DNA from: Acinetobacter sp. ANC 4558
GTDB taxonomy: Bacteria > Pseudomonadota > Gammaproteobacteria > Pseudomonadales > Moraxellaceae
NCBI RefSeq assembly: GCF_002135375.1
Contig: NZ_NEGH01000001.1
Coordinates: forward strand, 186,001 to 250,000
DNA: 64,000 bases
Direction: 5' to 3'
Part shown: positions 18,978 to 28,459 of the stretch, piece after piece
Layout of the letters: each line of letters starts with the position of its first letter
Position numbering within the stretch: position 1 is the stretch's first letter
Notes under the pieces: generated by a model
Databases searched by the model: none
Told to the model about the DNA's origin: nothing
Seen by the model: only the letters and a program-made list of their open reading frames with translations
Position numbers and translations under genes: made by a program

Positions 18978-19667
18978 ATGAATAAATATTTAGCAGAGCT
19001 CATCGGAACATTCTGGCTTGTGTTTGGTGGATGTGGAAGTGCTGTATTCGCCGCTGCATATCCTGAATTAGGTATTGGTTTTGCTGGTGTATCGCTTGCA
19101 TTCGGTCTTACGGTATTAACTGCAGCTTATGCATTAGGACATATTTCAGGTGCTCATTTCAATCCAGCAATTAGTATCGGTTTATGGGCTGGTGGTCGCT
19201 TTCCCACAAAAGACTTGATTCCCTATATTATTTCTCAAGTTGTAGGTGCCATTCTGGCAGCTTTCATTCTTTATCTCATTCTACAAGGTAAAGGTGACTT
19301 TACAGGTGTCGCTGGTTTTGCCTCTAATGGTTTTGGAGATCTATCACCAGGACATTATTCATTTACATCTGCACTGATCATTGAAATTGTATTAACTGCT
19401 GGTTTCCTCATTGTCATTATGGGATCAACTGATAAATTAGCACCATTAGGTTTTGCACCTATTGCAATTGGCCTCGCATTAACCCTCATTCACCTGATTA
19501 GCATTCCTATCACCAATACATCAGTAAATCCAGCTCGAAGCACTGGTGTTGCTTTATTTGCAGAAACAGCTGCATTAAGTCAACTGTGGTTATTTTGGCT
19601 TGCACCGATTTTAGGTGGAGTTTTAGGTGGAATAATTTATAAAATATTATTAAATTCAAAAGATTAA
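18978..19667 (+). CDS. aqpZ: Aquaporin Z
   Basis: The 229-residue channel has six TM segments and two half-helix NPA motifs, HFNPAIS (about 63) and SVNPARS (about 183). The [20 protein letters not shown] first helix and the HISGAHFNP entry are typical of AqpZ. It conducts water across the inner membrane. An AT-rich upstream region and a CTGGAG ribosome site precede the ATG. It stands alone. Confidence 0.94.
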   Translation: MNKYLAELIGTFWLVFGGCGSAVFAAAYPELGIGFAGVSLAFGLTVLTAAYALGHISGAHFNPAISIGLWAGGRFPTKDLIPYIISQVVGAILAAFILYLILQGKGDFTGVAGFASNGFGDLSPGHYSFTSALIIEIVLTAGFLIVIMGSTDKLAPLGFAPIAIGLALTLIHLISIPITNTSVNPARSTGVALFAETAALSQLWLFWLAPILGGVLGGIIYKILLNSKD

Positions 19668-19895
19668 AATTAAAACTCAATCTCTTCCTCTCAAAAACAA
19701 TACAGCAATTAACGTCTTAATAAGATTTAGTTGCTGCATTTTCTAATTCTTTTAACGATAAAACTTTCTTCTTCTCCATAGAATAAGCTGTACTTTTTAT
19801 CCTCTACTGGTTTTACTCGTAAAAAAATATATCTATAATAGATTTCAGCCTTGGGTTTTAATATCCTAACAACTTCTATTTGAAAAGATTTTATT

Positions 19896-20042
19896 ATGAA
19901 TAATTTAAAAAAAGTTTCACTGGCTATTCTTATCATCATTATTGCTGTGCTTGCTTATTTCATTTTTGCTGAAGCAGATGTTGAAGAGGAAACCTATAAA
20001 CTTGATAAACCTGCAGCCAGTGAAGTTGCCCAAGAATCATAA
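19896..20042 (+). CDS. Small single-pass membrane protein (48 residues)
   Basis: A short frame, ATG at 19896 to TAA at 20040, encodes 48 residues. It begins MNNLKKVS, followed by a strongly hydrophobic helix (about 8-24, LAILIIIIAVLAYFIF), then an acidic, soluble tail (EADVEEETYKLD..). The composition, positive-inside N-terminus, and a perfect 14-bp hairpin 11 bases after the stop support a real gene. The ribosome site is weak (GAAAAG). I recognise no family. It could be a small membrane regulator or a lipid- or stress-related peptide. Confidence 0.6.
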   Translation: MNNLKKVSLAILIIIIAVLAYFIFAEADVEEETYKLDKPAASEVAQES

Positions 20043-20053
20043 GTTATCTGTGC

Positions 20054-20091
20054 CACATTGCATGAAATATAATTTTTTTTCATGCAATGTG
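20054..20091. other. 14-bp hairpin between convergent genes
   Basis: A perfect 14-bp stem (CACATTGCATGAAA / TTTCATGCAATGTG, first base paired through C-G) closes a 10-base loop between the 48-residue ORF and the convergent nuclease-like gene. T-runs occur in the loop and 3' arm but not after the stem. Confidence 0.6.
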
Positions 20092-20155
20092 AAATATTCA
20101 ATACTCATGTGATATAGGTTCTTAATAATGTTTATCTGTTTAATTTAAACGTTTT

Positions 20156-21088
20156 CTATATTCTATTCTTTGATTTTTCAACAACATCTGCCTCACACTG
20201 GCTGTGTGCATCCCAGTATAAATATTCGATTGGATGTTCAGCGTTCACATTGGTTTCTGCCCAAGGCAGTTTATATGTATTTCTCTTTTCATCTTCTGAT
20301 AATTGAGGAAATAAATTCATCCCTAATCGTTCTTCCAAGTAGCACACACTCACAATTTTCACATGCGAGGATAAATCGTTTGGGACATAATAAGCGCCTA
20401 TCACGCCTGTTTTAGGAATATAAATCACTTTAAATACAGCTGATGGTACAAATGTATTATCGTTCATCGTTTTCAAGACTTGTTCTAAAAAAATAGGGCC
20501 TGTCACAACATACACACTCGCTTTATATTGCTGAGTAATCATTCGAATGGCTTGTTCTACATTTAATAACAATTCATATTTTTCTTTTGAAACTAAAGGC
20601 AATCTATTTTTCATTAAGAAATCACTTTCCTGTTCCATGACTTCCGATGTTTGATCTGTTGTGAGCATTTTCCATAAATAATAACCCTCCAATTTATGAT
20701 GTTTCAAATCAGCTTGTTGACTTAAATTGATTCGCATGGAAACACTCTCTGCTGAATGAATCAAACGTAAATTATGTGGACTTAATACTTCTGCCGCCCA
20801 AAGTGCAGTTTTTGAAAGATCTGAATATACTAAACTAAAGCCATCAAAACATAAGGGATAACTCTCCACCTTTAAACTCGCTTTATTTAAATATGGAGGC
20901 GTCTCTTGATAAAATGATTTCAAACATCTTTCATTCGCAATCGTTGGAAAAATAGGAAATTTCATTTTTAAACTGAAGTTATATCCTAAAATCAAACATC
21001 CTACAGCCACCACGCCTAAGAATAGTTGGATTAAATATATACCTAATTTCTTATTCGTGACCGTCGATTTTCTTTTTTTCAGCGCCAT
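20156..21088 (-). CDS. Membrane-anchored DNA/RNA endonuclease paralogue lacking the catalytic His
   Basis: The 310-residue protein has an N-terminal TM anchor (about 17-38, LIQLFLGVVAVGCLILGY). The rest parallels the adjacent endonuclease: CFDGFSLVYSDLSKTALWAAE matches CSDNFAVLYSDRTKTPILVVE, and YVVTGPIF matches YILTGVLF. The catalytic DRGH-type motif is not recognisable (HKLEGYYLW occupies the place), and the SNMIPQ Asn region reads KNRLPL. It is therefore probably not an active nuclease. It is 41 bases downstream of the intact gene, so the pair is likely one operon arising by duplication. Confidence 0.7.
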   Translation of the reverse strand: MALKKRKSTVTNKKLGIYLIQLFLGVVAVGCLILGYNFSLKMKFPIFPTIANERCLKSFYQETPPYLNKASLKVESYPLCFDGFSLVYSDLSKTALWAAEVLSPHNLRLIHSAESVSMRINLSQQADLKHHKLEGYYLWKMLTTDQTSEVMEQESDFLMKNRLPLVSKEKYELLLNVEQAIRMITQQYKASVYVVTGPIFLEQVLKTMNDNTFVPSAVFKVIYIPKTGVIGAYYVPNDLSSHVKIVSVCYLEERLGMNLFPQLSEDEKRNTYKLPWAETNVNAEHPIEYLYWDAHSQCEADVVEKSKNRI

Positions 21089-21129
21089 ATCAATTAAAAC
21101 TATGGGATCATTTGATCATTCGTGTTCAT

Positions 21130-22134
21130 TTAATGAAAAAATTTTGCAAGAAAAGTTTGAATAATATTCTTTAGAAATTCAGTAATATTATTCAAAATAA
21201 TCGATAGAAACTTATCTTGTAATGTGTCTGTATCTTTATTCTGATCTATACGGGTTGGATCATGCGTTAAAACTTCATTTGTCTCTAGAACTTGAGGTTG
21301 ACCAGCTTCTAAAAAATTAAATTTTATCTTGGTCGAATTTACAAATTGAGAATATGGAACAGGTGGAGGAACTTGTGTTGGTGCATTGTTCACAATATAT
21401 GCCCAACTTTTATTTTCTGCAGTGTTATATACGAGTTTAAAAATACGCGTTGGTTTCCAAACTTGATTTTTACCTAACTTAACAATTGATTGTTCATTTT
21501 GATCAAATAAAACCCCAGTTAAAATATAAGTATCACCTTTAGAGCGCAAAATATATTTTCTCACATCTGTTTCAATTTTATTCCATGCCTGCCGATTATT
21601 ATTAGAATCTTGTGGAATCATATTTGAAAGTGCGAAAGTCTGAGCCATTCCTTTTTCAGTTAACGCATTTCCTGCAGGTGCTAAATGACCTTTATCCACC
21701 CCTGGATTCGCATTTTTAAAATCTGAAATTTTTGCCTGACCATTTGACGGTGTTCTTGGATCTGTATAAAAAATATCAGTTCTTGCTAAGCCTTTGCTTC
21801 TTTTATTGAGTGATATGGCATTTAATTTTTCAACGACAAGGATTGGCGTTTTTGTACGGTCTGAATATAAAACTGCAAAATTATCTGAACATAATTTTCT
21901 AAATTTCCAAATTCCAGCATGGTCTGTAAATAAACCTGTAACTTCATCTGAGTTATTGTTTGGAAATAAATTTTGACACCCTTCAAATGAGTCCTTTTTT
22001 TGCTTGCTATTATATAATGCAATTGGTTGTTTTTTTGCGATTCCGCCATATTCAGAGTTACTTACACTTTCTTTAGCAGAAGCAGAAAAACTCAATAAAA
22101 AACTAGCAGCAATTAAATAAGATTGAAATTTCAC
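21130..22134 (-). CDS. Secreted DNA/RNA non-specific endonuclease
   Basis: The 334-residue protein has a signal peptide (about 1-20, ending SASA). Its beta-beta-alpha-Me endonuclease domain has the catalytic DKGHLAPAGN (a DRGH variant), FALSNMIPQ and the metal-ligand WNKIETDVR. YILTGVLF closes the fold. The C-terminus carries a proline-rich turn and a hydrophobic amphipathic tail (LSIILNNITEFLKNIIQTFL). It is probably exported to the periplasm or outside to degrade nucleic acids for nutrition or defence. It is the first gene of a pair with the motif-less paralogue. Confidence 0.85.
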   Translation of the reverse strand: MKFQSYLIAASFLLSFSASAKESVSNSEYGGIAKKQPIALYNSKQKKDSFEGCQNLFPNNNSDEVTGLFTDHAGIWKFRKLCSDNFAVLYSDRTKTPILVVEKLNAISLNKRSKGLARTDIFYTDPRTPSNGQAKISDFKNANPGVDKGHLAPAGNALTEKGMAQTFALSNMIPQDSNNNRQAWNKIETDVRKYILRSKGDTYILTGVLFDQNEQSIVKLGKNQVWKPTRIFKLVYNTAENKSWAYIVNNAPTQVPPPVPYSQFVNSTKIKFNFLEAGQPQVLETNEVLTHDPTRIDQNKDTDTLQDKFLSIILNNITEFLKNIIQTFLAKFFH

Positions 22135-22479
22135 AACAAATAATTCACAAACCGAAAAAGATGACCATATGAATGGATTAATATTTTATTCAATTTATAT
22201 CAAAATCACTGAATCCATAATCATTACTCAAAATAGTCATATTTATATGTAACACTAAAGCGATTCAATTTAATTTTAATGATGAATAAATTAAGCATTC
22301 TTCAGGGTATCAAGGCAATATGAACTTGTATATGTAGTCAGACATCAATTGTTTAACAAATATACGCACTTTTCAATTTACCTACATTTCTCTCTATCGG
22401 AAATAAATCTTTTATCCAAATAATTTATCCATAAAAAACCAGAAAAGAATTCTGGTTTTTTATAACTCAAATAAACGAT
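22135..22479. other. Intergenic region upstream of the endonuclease gene
   Basis: This 345-base AT-rich gap holds the promoter of the endonuclease pair and the kup terminator at 22433-22461. I see no ORF or other RNA signal. Confidence 0.45.
22433..22461 (-). terminator. Terminator of kup
   Basis: A stem of about 9 bp (AAAACCAGA / TCTGGTTTT) is flanked by A and T runs on both sides, so it can work in either direction. It lies just downstream of the kup stop. Confidence 0.85.
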
Positions 22480-24360
22480 TTAAATTTCAATCTGACTTCC
22501 TAATTCAACCACTCTATTGGTTGGAATTTGATAAAAATCACTGACAGGACTGGTGTTTCGTTGCATTGAAATAAACAACTTTTCACGCCACGGCGCCATT
22601 CCCTCACCCAAGGTATGAATAATTCGATCTCTTGAAATAAAGAAGCTTATTTGCATTAAATCGAAATCAAATTCGAGGTCATGATAAGCCTGTTGTAAAG
22701 CAGTCGGAATATTAGGTTGATCTTTAAATCCATAATACATAAAGACTCGGTAAAAACGATCATCTAATTTTTCAATATGAAGACGTTCTTCATCGCTCAC
22801 AAAAGGAATATCTTTAGTAATTACTGTAACCATGATATTGCGTTCATGTAATACCTTATTATGCTTAATATTGTGTAACATGGCATGTGGAACAATATTT
22901 GGTGTCCCAGTTAAAAATATAGCATCACCTGGAATAAACTTCATTTCATCGCCCATATTGACACTTTTAATGAATAAATCCATCGGCAAAGCATCTTTAC
23001 TAAGGCGTTTGAGTACCAATGCTCGTCCATCTTTCCATGTCATCAATACAGTAAATAACATTGCACCGATTAAAATTGGTACCCATCCGCCTGCAATAAT
23101 TTTGAGGGATGTTGAAGCTACAAAAACTAAATCTAAAAATAAAAATGGAATAGCGAATAGCGCGACTTTCCAAATTGGCCAACGCCAATAGCCATAAGCA
23201 AGTACTGAAATTAAAATCGTACCACACAGCATCGTCATGGTGACAGCTACACCATAAGCACTGGCTAAGTTTGCACTATTTTCAAACAGTAAAATAAGAA
23301 TAAGAACGGAGATAAATAACATCCAGTTAATAAAGGGTAAATAAATTTGCCCTTGTTCAACTTCTGAGGTATGGCGCACAGTTAAACGTGGTAAGTAACG
23401 TAATTGTATCGCTTGGTTAACCATAGAAAAGACGCCCGTTATTACCGCTTGAGATGCAATAACAGCAGCAGCAGTTGCCAATCCAATCATAGGAAATAAT
23501 GCCCATTCAGGCACGAGCATATAAAATGGATTTTCAATTGCATTTGGATTGCGCAGCAATAATGCACCTTGTCCTGCATAGTTTAGTAATAAACAAGGTA
23601 AAACAACAATAAACCAAGCTAAACGAATCGGTAAACGACCAAAATGCCCCATATCTGCATATAAAGCTTCCCCCCCTGTCATTGTTAAAATAACAGCGCC
23701 CATCGTTAAAAACGCAACAAATGGTTGGTGTATGACAAAATTCAATGCCCAATGTGGACTTACCATTGCCAATACAAATGGGGTTTGAATAATACTCCAC
23801 AGCCCAACCAAACCAATGGATAAAAACCAAGCTAAAGTGAGTGGACCAAAGAGTTTACCCATGGTTCCAGTACCATGGCGTTGAACCAAGAAAAGCCCTG
23901 CTAAAATGCCAATTGAAAGTGGTGCTAACCATTGATTAAACATCGGTGTTGCGATACTTAAACCTTCAATAGCAGACAACACAGAGATTGCAGGAGTAAT
24001 AATTCCATCACCAAAAAAAAGTGATGCACCAATAAAACCTAAAGCAATTAAATAAATTTTTTTATTTTCTGCAATACGTGTCGTTCGTAAGTTGAGTGCG
24101 AGTAAAGACATAATTCCGCCTTCACCATTATTATCAGCACGCATAATAATGGTCACATACTTAAAACTAATGGTTAGCATCATGCACCAAAAAATAAGAG
24201 ACAAGATCCCTAGCACTGTCGTTTCTGTAATGGCTAAATGTGCAGTTAAAAAACATTGGCGCAGCGCATAAAGAGGACTTGTACCAATATCTCCAAATAC
24301 AACGCCAAGAGCAGCTAATGTAATCGCAGGTAAGGCAGCTTTTTTTGCAGTGTTTTGCAT
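22480..24360 (-). CDS. kup: Low-affinity potassium transporter Kup
   Basis: The 626-residue protein has about 12 TM segments followed by a cytoplasmic tail of about 170 residues, the usual size for Kup/Trk-D. Signatures seen: [19 protein letters not shown] in TM1, [18 protein letters not shown] and [14 protein letters not shown]. The tail has [20 protein letters not shown] and ends [10 protein letters not shown]. It imports K+ with protons. The ATG at 24360 follows an AGACAAAAT region with a modest ribosome site. It is monocistronic with a strong terminator. Confidence 0.95.
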   Translation of the reverse strand: MQNTAKKAALPAITLAALGVVFGDIGTSPLYALRQCFLTAHLAITETTVLGILSLIFWCMMLTISFKYVTIIMRADNNGEGGIMSLLALNLRTTRIAENKKIYLIALGFIGASLFFGDGIITPAISVLSAIEGLSIATPMFNQWLAPLSIGILAGLFLVQRHGTGTMGKLFGPLTLAWFLSIGLVGLWSIIQTPFVLAMVSPHWALNFVIHQPFVAFLTMGAVILTMTGGEALYADMGHFGRLPIRLAWFIVVLPCLLLNYAGQGALLLRNPNAIENPFYMLVPEWALFPMIGLATAAAVIASQAVITGVFSMVNQAIQLRYLPRLTVRHTSEVEQGQIYLPFINWMLFISVLILILLFENSANLASAYGVAVTMTMLCGTILISVLAYGYWRWPIWKVALFAIPFLFLDLVFVASTSLKIIAGGWVPILIGAMLFTVLMTWKDGRALVLKRLSKDALPMDLFIKSVNMGDEMKFIPGDAIFLTGTPNIVPHAMLHNIKHNKVLHERNIMVTVITKDIPFVSDEERLHIEKLDDRFYRVFMYYGFKDQPNIPTALQQAYHDLEFDFDLMQISFFISRDRIIHTLGEGMAPWREKLFISMQRNTSPVSDFYQIPTNRVVELGSQIEI

Positions 24361-24481
24361 ATTTTGTCTTCGTTTTAGACAGTATTTTTGCGAATGATAA
24401 CATTACCTGCAAAGTTTTTGTGCAAATCAATTGTTTCGACTTGGCAGACTAATCTTTTTTCGTTATTATCCACACCCTAAT

Positions 24482-24572
24482 GGTGAAGTGTCCGAGTGGC
24501 TGAAGGAGCACGCCTGGAAAGTGTGTATACGTTTATAGCGTATCGAGGGTTCGAATCCCTCTTTCACCGCCA
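24482..24572 (+). tRNA. tRNA-Ser (GGA)
   Basis: The 91-nt gene has a long variable arm (GTATACGTTTATAGCGTATC region), anticodon loop CTGGAAA (anticodon GGA), T-arm GAGGG-TTCGAAT-CCCTC and acceptor GGTGAAG/CTTTCACC with a G discriminator and encoded CCA. It starts just after the divergent kup promoter region. Confidence 0.96.
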
Positions 24573-24726
24573 AATTGCAAAGAACTGCACTCCAAAGTAG
24601 TATAGAAAGCCTTAATTCTAAAGGAGTTAAGCCTTTTTTGTACTCACCACAATCTGATTATATTTTATACGACTTGACAAAAGATGATTTGATAAGAAAA
24701 ATATCATTTTAATTATACTTTGAATA

Positions 24727-25200
24727 ATGACTAATTTTATTTTTAATAATTTCTTACATAAACCTTTTGTCTCTCAAATTATTCTATTTTTAAGTAGAAT
24801 TTCTATCGGATTATTCTTTTTCACAACAGGATTTAATAAAGTTTTTGTTGAGAAAAATAGTGCCATCATGCTAGAAACAATAGCGGCCGCAGGAATTCCA
24901 TACCCAGAATTTACAGCAGTGATTATTTCTTTATTTGAGTTAGTTTTTGGATTCTTCATGATCATTGGTCTACTAACACAAATATCTGGAATAATATTAT
25001 TTTTTATATGCTTCGTTGCACTCTGTACTGTCGGAATTTATATTATACCTACTGGAGAATCCATCATTACTTGGTTAAGTTGGTTTTTTTACATACATGA
25101 TTTTATTTATATGATGATATTGGGCTATTTAATTACAAATAAATCAAAAATTTTATCGATAGATATGTTCTTAGAAAAATATATTCATCGCCATCAATAA
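24727..25200 (+). CDS. DoxX family membrane protein
   Basis: The 157-residue protein has four TM segments. The DoxX patterns FLSRISIGLFFFTTGFNKVF in TM1 and an AAAGIPYPEFTAVIISLFELVFGFFMIIGL region are visible. The C-terminus ends with a short basic tail. DoxX proteins are quinone- or thiol-linked membrane components of unclear role, sometimes tied to oxidative stress. It follows tRNA-Ser by 155 bases and has a 15-bp hairpin downstream. Confidence 0.8.
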   Translation: MTNFIFNNFLHKPFVSQIILFLSRISIGLFFFTTGFNKVFVEKNSAIMLETIAAAGIPYPEFTAVIISLFELVFGFFMIIGLLTQISGIILFFICFVALCTVGIYIIPTGESIITWLSWFFYIHDFIYMMILGYLITNKSKILSIDMFLEKYIHRHQ

Positions 25201-25239
25201 TTTTTTAGTCTTCTTTATCCCTCTTATAAATGCATACCC

Positions 25240-25281
25240 TTTATGCATTGATCATCTCTATTCCTTTGATCAATGCATAAA
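25240..25281. other. 15-bp perfect hairpin between convergent genes
   Basis: TTTATGCATTGATCA pairs perfectly with TGATCAATGCATAAA around a 12-base loop, 40 bases after the DoxX stop. The 3' flank is A-rich (AGAAAAATG), so no U-tract exists in the plus direction or clearly in the minus direction. Confidence 0.65.
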
Positions 25282-25365
25282 AGAAAAATGACCAAATTTT
25301 CTGCAAACGCCCCTAATAAATGACTTCTTAGGGTAGCTTCAGTAATTCAAATATAATGCTTTTAT

Positions 25366-26619
25366 TTATTGCCAGCCCCAACATGCACGGCTTAACTGAT
25401 CTTGTGGAATGCCACATTTTTGATATTTAATTGCATACCAAATTTTTCCACCCGAGCGAGGTGTACCATCCTTCTTCACATCTGTTCGAACTAAATCGTT
25501 AAAGTCATCACTATCTCTTGTCTCACTAATGGCTAAAGCACCCATACTTTGGGCTGTTTTATCATTATAAATAATATCTGTAGGCTGTGTTGAACCCATT
25601 AAAATAGAGTATCTTGCAACAGCTGCCTGATATCCAGTCGCACTCCCTGAAAGTAATAATGTTTTTTTAATTGAAGTTTCTGCAAGAATATCCTCAATCG
25701 CATATTGCTTCACATCTAAATGAAACTCAGATAAAGCAGGGACTAAACCTTTTTCTATTTGTTTATGAAACCAATCTTCCCATAAAAATTCTGCAAAATC
25801 TGCAGCACCTTCAACTTTGCTATAGCCAATATTTCGAGTGAAATAAACCAATGAACGATAATCATTGTTTTCCATTCCACTTGGATTGCTGCTCGATTTT
25901 AAGCCAAGGTTTTTAGACAGTTGTTGATAGGTAATTGTATTATTCGCACCATTTTTTAACCATGCTTGTCCATTTGCAACCATTTTTGCCCAAAATTCAT
26001 CTGCTGTTTTTAAATCACTATAATTTGCAACAACACGCACAAATACTTTTAAATTTTTACCGCCATCAGGTAATTCTAATAAAGACGTAATGGTATGATG
26101 ACCATCTGTTAAATATAAATTACCGTCATAACCTATCACCACTGTTTTTAAACTTGCGACTTCAGAGCCTAATGGTTTTTCACATTCAAACGTTGTTGCA
26201 TCATTTAATTTTGCACTTTCTAAAGCAAAGATATTTGCAAAGTCTTTACCTGAAACCCCTCCCATATCTTCACAATAATCACTGAATTTTTTACCAATGG
26301 TATTTTTAAGATATTTAAATTGATTTGCATCATCTTTTTGCCAAGTGTTCCGTTGAGCATCACCTTGCCAACGACCTAATTTATAATAAATTTGATCATA
26401 GCCAATCGCCCCTTGACTTGGATTTAACTCTGCAATTTTGACCTCTAGAACATCACCAGCCTTTGCATTTAAAAACTGTTGATTACGGTGATCGACTGGT
26501 TTTTCAGGCTGAACAACGACTTGCTCATGATCATTAGAATCATCACAACCGACCAAACCAAGACAACATGCAAATAATGTAGTAAATCCTAACCGTTTAA
26601 GTGTCTGATGCTTCATCAT
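25366..26619 (-). CDS. Exported lipoprotein with ParB-like (ParBc_2) domain
   Basis: The 417-residue protein has a lipoprotein signal (FACCLGLVGC, lipobox LVGC, Cys at about 25), followed by a polar DDSNDHEQ linker. The ParB/Srx-type segment contains the hallmark YLTDGHHTITSLLEL (about 170-185), the DGHH ligand loop of ParBc_2 proteins. LNPSQGAIGYDQIYYKLGRW precedes it. A long C-terminal region has no motif I know. ParBc_2 members have been proposed to be nucleases but are largely uncharacterised. The membrane-anchored periplasmic location is unlike chromosomal ParB. Confidence 0.7.
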   Translation of the reverse strand: MMKHQTLKRLGFTTLFACCLGLVGCDDSNDHEQVVVQPEKPVDHRNQQFLNAKAGDVLEVKIAELNPSQGAIGYDQIYYKLGRWQGDAQRNTWQKDDANQFKYLKNTIGKKFSDYCEDMGGVSGKDFANIFALESAKLNDATTFECEKPLGSEVASLKTVVIGYDGNLYLTDGHHTITSLLELPDGGKNLKVFVRVVANYSDLKTADEFWAKMVANGQAWLKNGANNTITYQQLSKNLGLKSSSNPSGMENNDYRSLVYFTRNIGYSKVEGAADFAEFLWEDWFHKQIEKGLVPALSEFHLDVKQYAIEDILAETSIKKTLLLSGSATGYQAAVARYSILMGSTQPTDIIYNDKTAQSMGALAISETRDSDDFNDLVRTDVKKDGTPRSGGKIWYAIKYQKCGIPQDQLSRACWGWQ

Positions 26620-27090
26620 ATTTTAAATTCCAAAAACTAAATTTTTTAGATTTTGTGTCATTTTTATCTCAATTTGATGACAGTTAAAAAAATGATTGAA
26701 CTCTTTTTCATCATTTTTAGTTTTAATTCTATGTTTGTCACAGTTTTATTTGAATTTAAATTCAATTCATTTTAAAACAACTAAGTTATTGATCTGATCG
26801 CTATATCATTTCACTAGGATATAAAAAAGAGATAATTTTCCCCTCTATTTTAAAAAGATTAAAACGCTAATTTTTCTTAATATTTTTTACAATTTTTATA
26901 TGCTGAAAATAAGACAATTTATCAAGTTTATGCTAAATAATAATTACCCTATTTTTATGATAACAATGAGGTCTTTTAACCAAACATTCTTTATACCAGC
27001 AATGATTGATAAACCTTAGCATTCACTTACATTTACAAATTGTTTAAAACGACGAGATATCAACATAAAAACTGCTATTCGGGAGCGAAT
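26620..27090. other. Intergenic region between the ParB-like gene and a 75-residue ORF
   Basis: About 470 AT-rich bases separate two divergent genes. Tracts such as CTGTCATCAAATTGAGAT at 26667-26688 (minus strand) weakly resemble a Pho box. I see no second ORF or terminator. Confidence 0.4.
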
Positions 27091-27318
27091 ATGAATAACA
27101 GCCAAAATTATGTCAAACAAATTAAAAATGCTAAACGCGGTGGATATACCCCGACTATTGCGAAAGATGTAAATAAACATAGGATACAAAATGCTTTAAA
27201 ATTAATAGAACAATGGCGACAGTTAGCAAATGAGTTGAAACCTCAAATGCAACTGGAAATGGCGTTTACCCTAGAAGAATGTGCACAAGACTTAGATCGA
27301 ATTTTAAGGAACAAATAA
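27091..27318 (+). CDS. Hypothetical 75-residue basic protein
   Basis: From the ATG at 27091 (RBS GGGAGC 5-10 bases upstream) the frame gives 75 residues. The N-terminus is basic and polar (NNSQNYVKQIKNAKRGGYTP), followed by two probable amphipathic helices (RIQNALKLIEQWRQLANEL and LEMAFTLEECAQDLDRILR). No signal peptide or TM is seen. A longer in-frame start at 27040 lacks a site. The function is not known; the helical, charged makeup would fit a small regulatory or adaptor protein. A palindrome follows. Confidence 0.6.
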   Translation: MNNSQNYVKQIKNAKRGGYTPTIAKDVNKHRIQNALKLIEQWRQLANELKPQMQLEMAFTLEECAQDLDRILRNK

Positions 27319-27347
27319 ATACATTTAATTTCAACGATTCATTTTAT

Positions 27348-27373
27348 TTTAGCTCGCTATTTAGCGAGCTAAA
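27348..27373. other. 26-bp near-palindrome
   Basis: TTTAGCTCGCTA pairs with TAGCGAGCTAAA across a 2-base centre. It is 30 bases after the 75-residue ORF and has no trailing U-tract. Confidence 0.55.
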
Positions 27374-27499
27374 TGCGATTTAAATATTATAATTAACCTC
27401 ATATTAAATGAACTCTTCCAATATTTTCACACAAAATTATTAATCGGTTATTTTTTGGCTTGCATTCAAAAAAACTTTCTGTAAAATGCATCCAACAAA

Positions 27500-27575
<76 letters not shown>

Positions 27576-27583
27576 TATACTTA

Positions 27584-27614
27584 GGTTCACTTTTTAGTGA
27601 GCCTTTGTTGTTTT
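27584..27614 (+). terminator. Terminator of tRNA-Thr
   Basis: An 8-bp stem (GGTTCACT / AGTGAGCC, one G-T pair) with a T4 loop is followed by TTTGTTGTTTTT. Confidence 0.75.
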
Positions 27615-27628
27615 TAGCATTTCATATT

Positions 27629-28456
27629 TTATTTATAGTGCGCAGTCACTTGTACATAATCAATAAAACCATCTTTAAAAAGTTTTTTACACAACTTAGC
27701 AGTCATTTGAATTTTTAAATAATCTATATTATTTTTATTCTTCGATAATCTATGTTCTACGTATTCTGAAAAACCGAAGAAAACAGATTTGGATAAATTT
27801 TTAATCACAATATTTTTAAATTCAGCATGCTTCAAAGAGATTTCTAATTCTTTACTTGTTTTTAAATTTTTTAAATTCACATCTGCCAATTTAAGTAACC
27901 ATGCATATTGCTGTTTATCAATTGAACTTAAAGTATGCCAACGTTCTGATAATACCAGCGTATGAAAGCCTATTCGCGCATTTGAATTTAAAACAGGAAC
28001 CAGTGCATCTATAAATGAATTCAAAGCATGGTGATATGCTGAATCTATGCAAACAACGACATCAAATTTATTCTGAAATGGAATCTTTTTTAAATTTAAA
28101 TAAGATTCGTGAAATATTTGAATATTTTTTAAATTCTGCTTTTTTAATTTTAAAACACAATCATTTTGTAATTCAACGGCTTGTATATTTTTCTTTATCT
28201 GATATTTATTTTGCCAGAACAATAAACTCGCACCATAACCAACGCCTAAATCTAAAAGATGATCGTTTGAATTTAAATGCAAACTTTGTCCTAAATAGTC
28301 TGCTAAATTTTGGCAAGCTTGCGGATAACTTTCCTCACCTTGCCATAAACCTAAATTACTCCAAGCACATTCGGAACTATCTCCCAATAAAGCAGCATGA
28401 ATTGCATATTTATGTTTTGGAAACTTGTTCTGTATGTATTGAAGTAACTTTATCAT
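27629..28456 (-). CDS. SAM-dependent methyltransferase, partner of an FAD oxidoreductase
   Basis: The 275-residue protein has motif I HLLDLGVGYGASLLFW (about 75-90), an acidic end of strand 2 (AVELQND) and FDVVVCIDSAYHHAL. Its N-terminal half (HKYAIHAALLGDSSECAWSNLGLWQGE) resembles CFA/sterol C-methyltransferase-like enzymes. No membrane segment is seen. The gene is 3 bases downstream of the FAD oxidoreductase and overlaps no other ORF. This suggests a two-enzyme modification of a common substrate, possibly a lipid; this is inference. Confidence 0.75.
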   Translation of the reverse strand: MIKLLQYIQNKFPKHKYAIHAALLGDSSECAWSNLGLWQGEESYPQACQNLADYLGQSLHLNSNDHLLDLGVGYGASLLFWQNKYQIKKNIQAVELQNDCVLKLKKQNLKNIQIFHESYLNLKKIPFQNKFDVVVCIDSAYHHALNSFIDALVPVLNSNARIGFHTLVLSERWHTLSSIDKQQYAWLLKLADVNLKNLKTSKELEISLKHAEFKNIVIKNLSKSVFFGFSEYVEHRLSKNKNNIDYLKIQMTAKLCKKLFKDGFIDYVQVTAHYK

Positions 28457-28459
28457 CCA

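Noticed and set aside
19727-19939. Minus-strand frame of 70 codons opposite the 48-residue ORF
   Set aside because: No start signal and no hydrophobicity or domain pattern; the opposite-strand small ORF explains the region better.
26640-26690. Possible Pho box (CTGTCATCAAA-TTGAGAT) upstream of the ParB-like lipoprotein
   Set aside because: The second half-site matches at only about 4 of 7 positions; mentioned as a hint only, not listed as a site.
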